Shown: positions 1-7,692, counted from the stretch's first letter. The stretch: DNA of 22,517 nucleotides from EX4572-165 sp964581795 (GCA_964581795.1 CAZOPW010000041.1:1-22517), one strand, 5' to 3'. A program made the numbers and translations. The notes: a model not told the origin generated them from the letters alone.

Positions 1-49
1 GACCATCTGGTTATGAGCCAGACGCTCCACCAGACTAAGCTACGGGCCC
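1..49 (-). tRNA. tRNA with CAU anticodon (elongator Met, or Ile2), 3' part cut off by window start
   Basis: Read on the minus strand, the 5' acceptor strand GGGCCCG lies at 49-43, followed by TA, a D-arm (GCTT...GAGC) and a five-pair anticodon stem TCTGG/CCAGA (22-18 and 10-6) enclosing the loop CTCATAA. The anticodon CAT is at 15-13. The variable loop, T-arm and 3' acceptor strand lie before base 1. The anticodon stem lacks the three consecutive G-C pairs of initiator tRNAs, so this is an elongator tRNA-Met or the tRNA-Ile that is later modified at C34; those two cannot be separated without the missing half. A TATA-like stretch at 89-98 (minus) is suitably placed to drive it. Confidence 0.88.
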
Positions 50-177
50 GATCTATTTTTACCTTGGTTGAATATAGTAAGTAGTACAAAAATATATTGT
101 GATAAAAAAAGTGATTACTAGGTTTAGGAACTTTAATTTTAAAAAGCTATTATTTGAAATTACAAGTGAAAAAAAGA

Positions 178-202
178 CTAAAACTCTTTATCAGAGTTTT
201 AG
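178..202. terminator. Perfect 10-bp hairpin with T tracts on both sides, bidirectional terminator candidate
   Basis: CTAAAACTCT at 178-187 pairs perfectly with AGAGTTTTAG at 193-202 around a five-base loop. On the minus strand the stem is followed at once by a seven-T run (complement of 169-175). On the plus strand a run of eight T follows about ten bases after the stem. It lies 40 bases downstream of the small minus-strand gene at 242-391, so it most likely ends that transcript. Archaeal termination depends mainly on the T tract; the role of the hairpin is inferred. Confidence 0.5.
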
Positions 203-241
203 GAAACTGGTTTTTTTTATCTTAAACTTTTCTTAATTTTT

Positions 242-391
242 TTATTCTTCTTCGAACTCTTCATCAATTGATTCCCAAAATGATTGAACTTCTTTACCAA
301 GAGATTCCTCCCAGGAGATGGTTATGTAATCACAATCATCTGTGAATTCACTTGTTTCCGAGTTTGTTTTTTCCCTTAATTTTTGTTTCAT
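242..391 (-). CDS. Small acidic protein, 49 residues, unknown function
   Basis: This open frame is short: ATG at 391-389, TAA at 244-242, 49 residues. The protein is strongly acidic in its second half and ends in EEFEEE. It has two tryptophans (SWEESLG and FWESID) and a single cysteine (C20). No known domain was recognised. The support is contextual: a GGTGAGG ribosome site lies about 13 bases before the ATG, a clear TATA box (TATAAATATATT, 444-455 minus) lies about 55-65 bases before the ATG and would give a leader of roughly 30 bases, and a hairpin plus T tract follows the stop. It is divergent from priL. Acidic peptides of this kind often bind a basic partner or mimic DNA, but nothing here proves that. 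It could still be a chance frame; homologues would settle it. Confidence 0.55.
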   Translation of the reverse strand: MKQKLREKTNSETSEFTDDCDYITISWEESLGKEVQSFWESIDEEFEEE

Positions 392-443
392 CTTAATTCC
401 CTTTCCTCACCATCTTATAGATTCATGCTAGTCTTTATCAATC

Positions 444-455
444 AATATATTTATA
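444..455 (-). promoter_or_regulatory. TATA box for the small acidic gene
   Basis: TATAAATATATT on the minus strand. With the usual spacing of about 25 bases to the transcription start, the RNA would begin near 420-425 and carry the GGTGAGG ribosome site ahead of the ATG at 391. The plus-strand gene priL starts 98 bases to the right, so this spacer holds two divergent promoters. Confidence 0.45.
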
Positions 456-553
456 CTTGGGCAGAGAAAATAACAATTTGAAAAAATGACAAAATGATGA
501 ATAACAAAATATTCTTAATCTGACAAATCTATAACCGTGAAAGAAGGGGAGTT

Positions 554-1615
554 ATGAAACCAATTCAAGAACTCGCACGATATCCGTATTTACAAGATGC
601 AAAAATATATGTTAAAAAACAAGGAATGGCTATAACTGAGTTGATAAAGGACCCTTTATATGATCGCGCACTGTCAATTGCGGTTGAACGATTAAATCAT
701 GCATTTGAAAACAAAGATATTGGAGTAAGAAGACTTTCTACTGAATCTGATTGTATCATGGAATTATTTTCTTATCCGATTGCTAGGATGATAACTTGTT
801 GTATAAATGATTCCTTTTTCACACGACGTTACGCATTAGGAGAAGCAGTTCGTTTTTTTAAAAATCTAATGAAAGAACCCACTTCAACAATTGTTGAAAT
901 TGCTAAGGAGTTTAATTTCACTATTAAATATGACCAGGATACTAATGTTCTTTCAATCTATTTTACTGATTATTTATCTTTTGCTCCTACAAGATATAAG
1001 ACATGGAAGCTCGTTAATAGAGAAGTTAAGAATGGATATATTACGATAAGTCCTCGTGATCTCAGCCGGCTCAGTCAAGAAGCATTACGACATCGAATTA
1101 ATAAAGAACTCAGTGACAAACCATGCCACGAACTCATCAAAAAAACATTTTATGAGGAAATAAACACGTTCAAAAATAAGGTTGCAACCATACAAAAAAA
1201 TAATGAAACTATCCCAGTAGGAAAACTTGACATTGAAAAACTCCCTCCTTGTATTAAGAGAATACTTGCTGATGTTCAATCAGGAGAAAATGTTCCACAT
1301 ATGGGTAGATTTGCATTAGTATCTTTCCTTAACTCATTAAAATTAACTACACAAGATATAATCGATTTATTTAATACGGCACCAGATTTCGATGAGGAAA
1401 AATCTCGGTATCAAATTGAACATATCACTGGAGAAATCAGTTCAACTTCGTACAAACCACCCGGCTGCGATAAATTAAAAACATATGGATTATGTCCAAG
1501 CGAAGAAATTGATGAAATTTGTAAAAGAACAAATCATCCATTAAGTTATTATCGATATCGTTGGAAGAAAAGCAAAAAGAAAAAAACGAAAAAGAAAGAA
1601 AGAAATGAGGAATAG
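554..1615 (+). CDS. priL: DNA primase large subunit PriL
   Basis: Regulatory/large subunit of the archaeo-eukaryotic primase, which with PriS makes RNA/DNA primers for replication. The protein is 353 residues, normal for archaeal PriL. The C-terminal half carries the four cysteines expected to hold the 4Fe-4S cluster: C233 (in LPPCIKR), C305 and C314 (GCDKLKTYGLC) and C323 (EICKRTNHPLSYYR). The HPLSYYR block after the last cysteine is typical of the family. The tail (about 337-353) is a run of lysines and acidic residues. The start is ATG, with GGGGAG a few bases upstream. The stop is directly followed by tmk, so the two replication-supply genes are probably one transcript. PriS is not in the window. 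Confidence 0.93.
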   Translation: MKPIQELARYPYLQDAKIYVKKQGMAITELIKDPLYDRALSIAVERLNHAFENKDIGVRRLSTESDCIMELFSYPIARMITCCINDSFFTRRYALGEAVRFFKNLMKEPTSTIVEIAKEFNFTIKYDQDTNVLSIYFTDYLSFAPTRYKTWKLVNREVKNGYITISPRDLSRLSQEALRHRINKELSDKPCHELIKKTFYEEINTFKNKVATIQKNNETIPVGKLDIEKLPPCIKRILADVQSGENVPHMGRFALVSFLNSLKLTTQDIIDLFNTAPDFDEEKSRYQIEHITGEISSTSYKPPGCDKLKTYGLCPSEEIDEICKRTNHPLSYYRYRWKKSKKKKTKKKERNEE

Positions 1616-1616
1616 G

Positions 1617-2213
1617 ATGAAACGCTTTTTTACTTTTGAAGGAATCGATGGATCAGGAAAATCAACTATTATAAGAACTGTATCTGAACAACTAGAAAAA
1701 CATGGATATAAGACTATTTCTACTTTTGAACCAACAGATACCTGGTTGGGAAAATATGTACAACATCAAATCAAAACAAAAGCAGATCCTTATGTCACTG
1801 CTTTTACATTCATCGCTGATCGTATTCAACATTGTAAATATATTAAAGAATGGATAGAGGAAGGAAATATTGTGTTATGTGACCGGTATGCTGAATCAAC
1901 ATATGCTTATCAATCGGTTCAACTAAAAAAAACAATGGAGGATCCAATTCATTGGTTACAAGATTTAAGTAAACATAAAATCCTTTTCCCAACTTTGACG
2001 TTTTATTTTAGAATTAATCCAGAGAAAGCATTATCACGTATACAACATCGTGATGAGCTCATCCCATTTGAAAAACAATCTTTTCTTCAACAAGTACATT
2101 TGAATTATGAAAAGATCTGCAAAGGGAGACGATTCAAAACTTTTGATGCAACCAAATCTATTTCCGAACTAACCGAATTATGTTTCAATGAGATTATAAA
2201 AAAATCGAAATGA
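1617..2213 (+). CDS. tmk: Thymidylate kinase
   Basis: Phosphorylates dTMP to dTDP for DNA synthesis. The protein shows the P-loop GIDGSGKS (residues 9-16), the FEPTDT segment near 37-42, the CDRYAES motif (88-94, DRY being the family signature) and a LID-like basic segment near 141-146. About 198 residues is normal for the family. The ATG at 1617 is preferred over the in-frame ATG at 1605 because TGAGG lies six bases before it, the new frame then begins two bases after the priL stop, and the encoded N-terminus MKRFFTFEGIDG is where family members begin. It is tightly coupled to priL. Confidence 0.92.
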   Translation: MKRFFTFEGIDGSGKSTIIRTVSEQLEKHGYKTISTFEPTDTWLGKYVQHQIKTKADPYVTAFTFIADRIQHCKYIKEWIEEGNIVLCDRYAESTYAYQSVQLKKTMEDPIHWLQDLSKHKILFPTLTFYFRINPEKALSRIQHRDELIPFEKQSFLQQVHLNYEKICKGRRFKTFDATKSISELTELCFNEIIKKSK

Positions 2214-2237
2214 ATTAATGAATATACGCACTCATAA

Positions 2238-2246
2238 CTATAAATA
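2238..2246 (+). promoter_or_regulatory. TATA box for the PLP-fold/M20/racemase operon
   Basis: CTATAAATA on the plus strand. Transcription would start near 2265-2272, which excludes a TTG start at 2253 and points to the ATG at 2283 with a leader of roughly 10-18 bases. It marks the start of a transcription unit separate from priL-tmk. Confidence 0.5.
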
Positions 2247-2282
2247 CCATGTTTGTTATTGATTACTGGAAGCTTTGATATC

Positions 2283-3677
2283 ATGGAAGAGGAAGTTTTT
2301 GAACAACGTGTGGGAAGAACTCCATTAGTACGAGCAAAAAATTTAGAAAAACATTTAGGTGTTTCAAAAATCTATCTTAAATTAGAGGGGAATAATCCCT
2401 CTGGTCATAGAGAAGATCGGTTGGCATATTTGATCATTCGTGATGCACTTACTCGTGGTAAAAAAACAATTTGTATGGGTACTTTTGGAACCATTGGTGG
2501 TTCACTCTCTTATCTCTCTCAATTTTTTGATGTGAAATGTGTTTTTTATGTTCCTAATAAAAAAAAGATTTCACGAAAACAATTATTTCACAACGATAAT
2601 GTTGAAATTAGAGAATTCGGTCGTACTTATAATGATTGTGTTAAAGAGAGTCGTCGTGTAGCAAAAGAGAATAATTGGTATGATGCAAACTTTGGATTGG
2701 CAAATAGTATGATCAATATGTATGCATTTTCGTACATTGCTCGTGAATTATCAAGAAGATTTGATGGGATTATTGATAGTGTATTTTGTCAAACATTTGA
2801 TGGATCATCTATTTCAGGTCTTCATTTAGGATTTAAACAACTTTGGATAGATGAAGAAATTGATGTTCTCCCTAGACTCTGGGCGGTGAGTACAGAAAAT
2901 GGGAACGCAATTATAGAAAGTTACAAAAAAGGATATGAAACAATACATAAACTTGATCCAAAATCAGTGAAAAAAACTCGTTATAGCCGTACTATGGTTA
3001 ATTGGGATTGTCAAAATGGACAAGATGCATTAAATGCAATTTATGCAACGTATGGAAGAGCACTTGGAGTCACAGATGATGAATTAAGACGTTATACAAA
3101 AGAATTCAAAAAAATCGAAAAGATTCGATTGACGCAACGGAATGCATTTCCCGTAGTTGCATTTATGAAAGCAGCAAAAAACGGAGATATTGCAGATGGT
3201 AATCATGTGTTAATCCTTGATGATGGCAAAGTAGATTTAACAATTCGAGAGATATCAAAAAAAGATTTAAACATATCTTATAGTGAATTCTTAAAGAAAC
3301 TTGATGATTGGTTACTCGAATTCACTGATCCGATGCCAGAGATAAAAGAAGCTGTGGAAAATGCATTTGAAGAAGGACATGTCCTAGGAGCCTTTGACCG
3401 AGGAAACATTGTTGGTATCACGATTCTTTCAAGAAGTAACTATGATACCTTTTTTCCAAAATATCATTTATCCTATATTGCAACAAAGAAGAATGTGAAA
3501 GGAAAAGGGATAGCTACTGAATTAATACAGAAAGCAATTCAAGTAACGAATGGAGATTTATCCTTACATGTGGAAACAAATAACAAAAAAGCAATAAGAT
3601 TATATGAAAAAATGGGTTTAAGAAAAAAATATTATCGAATGTTATACGTTGGAACAGAACATGAATCACAATTGTGA
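2283..3677 (+). CDS. Fold-type II PLP-enzyme-like domain lacking the catalytic lysine, fused to a GNAT acetyltransferase
   Basis: Residues about 1-325 resemble the threonine synthase/cysteine synthase fold, opening with RVGRTPLVRAKNLEK and YLKLEGNNPSG. At the Schiff-base motif, where relatives read GSFKDR, this protein reads GHREDR (41-46), so the lysine is replaced by E44. The phosphate-binding loops are also unusual (TFGTIGGS at 67-74, DGSSISG near 173-179). PLP chemistry in the normal manner is therefore unlikely. Residues about 330-464 are a GNAT domain with the acetyl-CoA loop NVKGKGIATEL (404-414) and the ETNNKKAIRLYEKMGL block (431-446). The next gene overlaps the 3' end by 17 bases. 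The substrate is unknown. From the operon (deacylase, racemase-like enzyme) an acetylated or amino-modified amino acid is a reasonable guess. A distant OrtB-like thiolase subunit is another possibility, but no OrtA-like gene is present. Confidence 0.75.
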   Translation: MEEEVFEQRVGRTPLVRAKNLEKHLGVSKIYLKLEGNNPSGHREDRLAYLIIRDALTRGKKTICMGTFGTIGGSLSYLSQFFDVKCVFYVPNKKKISRKQLFHNDNVEIREFGRTYNDCVKESRRVAKENNWYDANFGLANSMINMYAFSYIARELSRRFDGIIDSVFCQTFDGSSISGLHLGFKQLWIDEEIDVLPRLWAVSTENGNAIIESYKKGYETIHKLDPKSVKKTRYSRTMVNWDCQNGQDALNAIYATYGRALGVTDDELRRYTKEFKKIEKIRLTQRNAFPVVAFMKAAKNGDIADGNHVLILDDGKVDLTIREISKKDLNISYSEFLKKLDDWLLEFTDPMPEIKEAVENAFEEGHVLGAFDRGNIVGITILSRSNYDTFFPKYHLSYIATKKNVKGKGIATELIQKAIQVTNGDLSLHVETNNKKAIRLYEKMGLRKKYYRMLYVGTEHESQL

Positions 3678-4944
3678 ACGGTTAACACCAGAGGAAACAA
3701 TAGATTTGTTAACCCTTACGAAACAACTCATCCGTATTCCTAGTTCCGTTACCGATGGAGATGAGATTTATAAATATACTGAGGACTATTTGAAAAACAA
3801 GAATTTACCAGTAATAAGACAAAAAATAAAGAATCCGTATATAACATACCATAATTTTGAGAATCTGTATGTAAAACTTGGTAATGGTAATGGTCCAAAG
3901 ATTATGTTGAATGGTCATCTTGATACGGTAGGTGTACAACGACCTGAAAGATGGAAACATCCACCATTTGCAGGTATAGAAAAGAACGGTCGAATATATG
4001 GTCGCGGTGCAGCAGATATGAAGGGAGGAATGGCTGCTGCGATTATGGCTTTAATAGCGTTTTCGAAAAGAAAACCTGAGTTTAATGGAGAAGTTTTCTT
4101 AAGCTGTGTGTTTGGTGAGGAAGCTCCATTTTCTTTAGGAGCAGACACGCTTCTAAGAGAGTATTCTTTTGATGATTATGATTTAATTCTTATCACTGAA
4201 CCTTCTCCGATTCTTTCAATTAATGATTATTGTTTTACTCATGATAAGATTCATGAAACAAAGTTTCCAGTTTCCATTGTTGGGGCTGAAGGACGAGTGG
4301 TTTTAGAAATAGAATTTTTTGGTAAAGCAGCTCATGCATCACATCCTTCAAGAGGAATTAATGCATTGCATGATGCCGCGGTCTTAATTTCCGAGCTTGC
4401 TCATTTTGATATATTTACCAACATCAAACGTGGTCGAGGACATTATGTTGTATTAAATATAGAAGGAGGAGATCCTACGTTCACGGTTCCAGAATATTGC
4501 AGAGTGCTCATTAACCGACAGATTATGCTTGGGGAAGATGTTGCATCTGTAATTCGGGAGATTGAAAAGATTGTGAACGCGTTACAATTAAAATCAAAAG
4601 TTCAAGTGTATAAACGACATTCTCCAGACCCCTGTTTAGAATATCAGCCATATATCAATGATGATGCTTCTTTTATCGACAAATTCTTCGAAACAATCAA
4701 CCATTATAATTCTGTGCACAAAATAAAAAAAGATACAGACATGAATCGTTCTGTTCATTGTCGTTTTACTACAAGAAGCGTTGGTGATTTCAACTTGTTT
4801 GGAACAAGAACAAAATCTCCAGTGTTAGTGTTTGGGCCTGGTGGTGGTAATATTCATGCTCCAGATGAATTCGTTAACAAACATGAAGTCATTGAAACTG
4901 CAAATTATATTTTATCATTTTTAATGAGTGTTTATAATGAGTAA
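3661..4944 (+). CDS. M20 family metallopeptidase/deacylase (ArgE/DapE/CPG2-like)
   Basis: A two-zinc hydrolase removing acyl groups or cleaving short peptides in the cytoplasm. All expected metal and catalytic residues are visible: H86 and D88 (NGHLDTVG), bridging D119 (GRGAADMKGG), general base E153 with E154 (FGEEAP), E180 (TEPSP) and the final histidine H399 in GPGGGNIHAPDE. H225 in GKAAHASHPS belongs to the lid/dimerisation domain (about 200-320). The ATG at 3661 is chosen over the TTG at 3649. It overlaps the gene before by 17 bases and the gene after by 8, so the three are co-translated. The substrate cannot be read from sequence; an N-acyl amino acid fits the neighbouring acetyltransferase domain and racemase-like enzyme. 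Confidence 0.85.
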   Translation: MNHNCERLTPEETIDLLTLTKQLIRIPSSVTDGDEIYKYTEDYLKNKNLPVIRQKIKNPYITYHNFENLYVKLGNGNGPKIMLNGHLDTVGVQRPERWKHPPFAGIEKNGRIYGRGAADMKGGMAAAIMALIAFSKRKPEFNGEVFLSCVFGEEAPFSLGADTLLREYSFDDYDLILITEPSPILSINDYCFTHDKIHETKFPVSIVGAEGRVVLEIEFFGKAAHASHPSRGINALHDAAVLISELAHFDIFTNIKRGRGHYVVLNIEGGDPTFTVPEYCRVLINRQIMLGEDVASVIREIEKIVNALQLKSKVQVYKRHSPDPCLEYQPYINDDASFIDKFFETINHYNSVHKIKKDTDMNRSVHCRFTTRSVGDFNLFGTRTKSPVLVFGPGGGNIHAPDEFVNKHEVIETANYILSFLMSVYNE

Positions 4945-6013
4945 TTTTCCAACATTACATATTGATCTAAAAAAAATCAAACAAAATACAAAAACTATTG
5001 TTGATATCGCGAAACGATCCTGTATCGAAATAATAGGAGTAACAAAAGCAACTTGTGGAGATCCACAAGTCGGTCAAGCGATGCTTGATGGTGGAGTAAG
5101 TGGTCTTGCAGATTCACGGATTTCTAATATTAAACGATTGAAAACAAAACATCCGAATGTTACTTGTATGCTTTTACGCTCACCGATGATAAGTGAAATA
5201 TCTGATGTAATTAAGTATGCAGATAGCTCAATAAACACCGAATTGCACGTGTTAAAATCATTAGCAATTGAAGCAGAAAAACAAAAGAAAACTCATCATG
5301 TTCTTCTTATGGCTGAACTTGGGGAGCGACGAGAAGGTATGAATCAAGATGAAATCAAAGATATTCTGTCATTTCTCCGATCCCAATCAAATCTTCAGCT
5401 CATGGGAATAGGTATGAATCTAACTTGTTTTAGCGGTGTCATCCCTACAGAAGAAAAAATAACAGAGTTTATAGAATTTATCGAGCAAATTGAAAAAAAT
5501 ATGAATATTCATTTTGAAAAAGTTAGTGGAGGAAACACAGCAAATATTCCTCGCTTAGCAAAAAAGAAACAGCATACAAGGATCAATCAACTTCGAGTTG
5601 GTGAAGGAATCTTATTAGGTGTTGAAACAATTAATCGTACACCTATTGAAAACACATATCAGGATGCATTCGTATTAGAATCTGAGTTAATAGAAGTCAA
5701 AAATAAACCAAGTTTACCCGATGGAGAACTCACAGAAAATGCTTTTGGTGAAAAACCAGAATTTGAAGACAAAGGAATCATCACCCGTGGCATTGCCGCA
5801 GTAGGTATGCAAGATACAATCCTTGATGATTTACAATCATGTGATCAAGAGATTACTATTCTTGGTGGAAGCAGCGACCACCTTCTTCTGCATTTACCTG
5901 AAAAGAAATATGCCGTTGGTGATACCGTTACATTTATCCCAAAATATGGAGCATTAGTTCACTTGTGTACAAGTCCATATGTTCGAAAAACTTATTCTGC
6001 CTTACAATGTTAA
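4937..6013 (+). CDS. PLP-dependent racemase, alanine-racemase fold type III (ornithine racemase-like)
   Basis: Fold-type III PLP enzyme of the Orr/YhfX kind. K37 in IIGVTKATCGD is the expected Schiff-base lysine, so unlike the first gene of this operon it looks catalytically intact. Other family blocks are LADSR (57-61), LLRSPM (79-84), the LGERREG loop (128-134), SGGNTAN (197-203, phosphate-binding region) and RVGEGILLG (220-228). About 358 residues includes a C-terminal beta-rich part. The start is ATG 4937, inside the end of the M20 gene (ATGAGTAA overlap), preferred over GTG 4928. The likely product is a D-amino acid such as D-ornithine, D-lysine or D-alanine; sequence alone does not say which. 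Its stop shares a TTAA with the stop of the convergent gene at 6010. Confidence 0.82.
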   Translation: MSNFPTLHIDLKKIKQNTKTIVDIAKRSCIEIIGVTKATCGDPQVGQAMLDGGVSGLADSRISNIKRLKTKHPNVTCMLLRSPMISEISDVIKYADSSINTELHVLKSLAIEAEKQKKTHHVLLMAELGERREGMNQDEIKDILSFLRSQSNLQLMGIGMNLTCFSGVIPTEEKITEFIEFIEQIEKNMNIHFEKVSGGNTANIPRLAKKKQHTRINQLRVGEGILLGVETINRTPIENTYQDAFVLESELIEVKNKPSLPDGELTENAFGEKPEFEDKGIITRGIAAVGMQDTILDDLQSCDQEITILGGSSDHLLLHLPEKKYAVGDTVTFIPKYGALVHLCTSPYVRKTYSALQC

Positions 6014-7206
6014 TCAAATTTCATTTCAAGCATATGAAAATTCAACCCATAGCTTTCAAGTCTTGTAACGAATTTATCTCCAAGTTTCTTTTTTAATTCC
6101 GAAATAAATTCTCCTCTTTTTTTGCCTAGGTGTGCACCAACGCTTTCGATTAATGCCTTTAAAGCTTTCCGAAATTCTACATCATCAATTGATTCGACAG
6201 CTCCAGAAAATGTAATATGTATGGATTCTTGGTTTTTATCAATTTGAACTTTTGAAAACAGCTCATAATCTGTTTTTACATTCGAAATAATTTTTTTCAT
6301 CACTGCTACTGCGAATAAATGGGATGTACGATCACCAATGATGATAATAAGCGATTTTACTAGTTGACGAATGATATCCTTTTTTGTGATACTTGATGTT
6401 GAGATGTAAATTTGATCTATAGGAACATTGACTTTTCTAAGTAAATCTGTATTTCGTTCTCCTAATTTTCGTTTTAATGTTTGTTGGAATTCTATAGCAT
6501 TTTTTATTTTAAGTTTCGTCCCTATCGCAAGGATTAGATTATAAAGCGCATCAGCGAATTGATACGTGGGAATCGTTTGAACATTTCCGTTTATTTCGAC
6601 AGTGTAATATCCCTTCTCATCAGGATTTTTTATAATATCGATAGAATGAAAGAAATGATATTTTGGTAGTAATTCACGTAATGTTTGCTTCATGAGCTGA
6701 ACTGATTCTCTTTCCGAGAGAATTTTATTTTCAATTGAGAGTAATGCATGGATAAGATTTACTAGTAATTGATTTTTTTCGAGTGATATCGTTTGTGTTC
6801 GATTAATAAGATATTCATGTTGCATTTCATTTAATGGAAGGGTATTTGTTACTTTTTTATGTGCAGGTTCAATATCTTCAAATGCATCCTGAAATTCTCT
6901 AATGAAAAAGAAATCAGCTTTTTCTTTCATTTCATGGACACTTTTTCTCACTAAATCATGTAACGCAGAAAATACTTGTTGCTCATCAACAAAGTTAAGT
7001 TTTTCTGAAACATAAATTGATTCAGTTTCAGAATAAACTGATTCATTGATTTTAATATATCTTAAAAAATCATATTTAGGTGTTAATTCATTAATAAATC
7101 GAGATAACATTGATGCAGCTTCATCTTCTGAAGTTCTTCTTGCTATTTTCCTTCGAAGAACGTTCAGAATTGCTTTTATCGCGTTATGGTCAATTTCTTG
7201 CTGCAT
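6010..7206 (-). CDS. Three-repeat protein of unknown function, partner of the adjacent response regulator
   Basis: No known family was recognised. The protein (398 residues) is built of three related units of about 105 residues: about 6-114, 144-250 and 276-378. Each has an N-terminal amphipathic helix pair, a short marker (LTPKYDFLRYIKI, LLPKYHFFHSIDI, VKTDYELFSKVQI), a beta hairpin, then a helix pair ending in an E/K-rich stretch (for example QTLKRKLGE and SELKKKLGD). There is no signal peptide or membrane helix. The ATG at 7206 is chosen over GTG 7218 because GGTGGAGGT, a near-perfect ribosome site, lies just before it. It follows a CheY-like receiver by about 100 bases on the same strand, so a role as output or adaptor of that regulator is plausible. 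Its stop overlaps that of the convergent racemase gene through TTAA. Confidence 0.7.
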   Translation of the reverse strand: MQQEIDHNAIKAILNVLRRKIARRTSEDEAASMLSRFINELTPKYDFLRYIKINESVYSETESIYVSEKLNFVDEQQVFSALHDLVRKSVHEMKEKADFFFIREFQDAFEDIEPAHKKVTNTLPLNEMQHEYLINRTQTISLEKNQLLVNLIHALLSIENKILSERESVQLMKQTLRELLPKYHFFHSIDIIKNPDEKGYYTVEINGNVQTIPTYQFADALYNLILAIGTKLKIKNAIEFQQTLKRKLGERNTDLLRKVNVPIDQIYISTSSITKKDIIRQLVKSLIIIIGDRTSHLFAVAVMKKIISNVKTDYELFSKVQIDKNQESIHITFSGAVESIDDVEFRKALKALIESVGAHLGKKRGEFISELKKKLGDKFVTRLESYGLNFHMLEMKFD

Positions 7207-7280
7207 TACTACCTCCACCGGTCACTACTGCGTCAATATCTTTTTTTAAGAATTTGAAATATAGAAAGTTAACCATCACT

Positions 7281-7296
7281 GATTTGTTTCCAAATC
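7281..7296 (-). other. GAAA-tetraloop hairpin between two cotranscribed genes
   Basis: On the minus strand GATTTG-GAAA-CAAATC forms a six-pair stem capped by a GNRA tetraloop, 13 bases after the response regulator stop and about 75 bases before the start of the three-repeat gene. It could protect or process the RNA, or partly terminate it so that the two genes are made in different amounts. Function is inference. Confidence 0.35.
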
Positions 7297-7308
7297 TTAG
7301 CATGTGAA

Positions 7309-7692
7309 TTAGTCACCTTTTCTCTCAAGGGCCTCATCAATCCTTTCCGCTAATTCATCTAGTTCAAATGGTTTCTCAACGTAATCTTCACAAACCAACT
7401 TGCCGAATCCCTTACTATAATCATCTGTTTTAGCCGTTAAGAAAATAATTGGAATTTTTTTCCAAGTGTCATGTTCTTGTAATCGGGCATATACATCCCA
7501 TCCATTCATCTCAGGCATCATGATATCTAACAGAATAATATCAGGTATATTCCCTTGATCTAATAAATCAAAACATTCTTTCCCGCCGCTGGCTCCTTCA
7601 ACAGAAAATCTATCAAATTTTTCTTCAAGACCTTCTTTAACTGAGTAAAGTATCATCGGATTATCATCAATAACTAAAATTTTCTTCTTCAT
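7309..7692 (-). CDS. Stand-alone response regulator receiver domain (CheY-like)
   Basis: Single REC domain, 127 residues, no output domain. The acidic pair D9/D10 (VIDDNP), phosphoacceptor D56 (LLDIMMPEMNGW), T86 (FLTAK) and K107 (EKPFE) are all present, so it should be phosphorylatable. A GGTGAG ribosome site lies five bases before the ATG. The likely phosphodonor histidine kinase is not in the window. No che genes are adjacent, so it need not be the chemotaxis CheY even though an archaellin lies elsewhere in the window. The gene that follows encodes the three-repeat protein, the best candidate for its partner. Confidence 0.92.
   Translation of the reverse strand: MKKKILVIDDNPMILYSVKEGLEEKFDRFSVEGASGGKECFDLLDQGNIPDIILLDIMMPEMNGWDVYARLQEHDTWKKIPIIFLTAKTDDYSKGFGKLVCEDYVEKPFELDELAERIDEALERKGD

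Noticed and set aside
2253..2282. TTG-initiated extension of the PLP-fold/GNAT gene
   Set aside because: The TATA box at 2238-2246 would start RNA after this codon, and ATG 2283 precedes the conserved sequence closely enough.
7200..7303. Out-of-frame minus-strand ORF of about 37 codons beginning at ATG 7303 between the receiver and repeat genes
   Set aside because: It has no ribosome site, overlaps the GAAA hairpin, and its end overlaps the true start of the repeat gene, which has a far better ribosome site.
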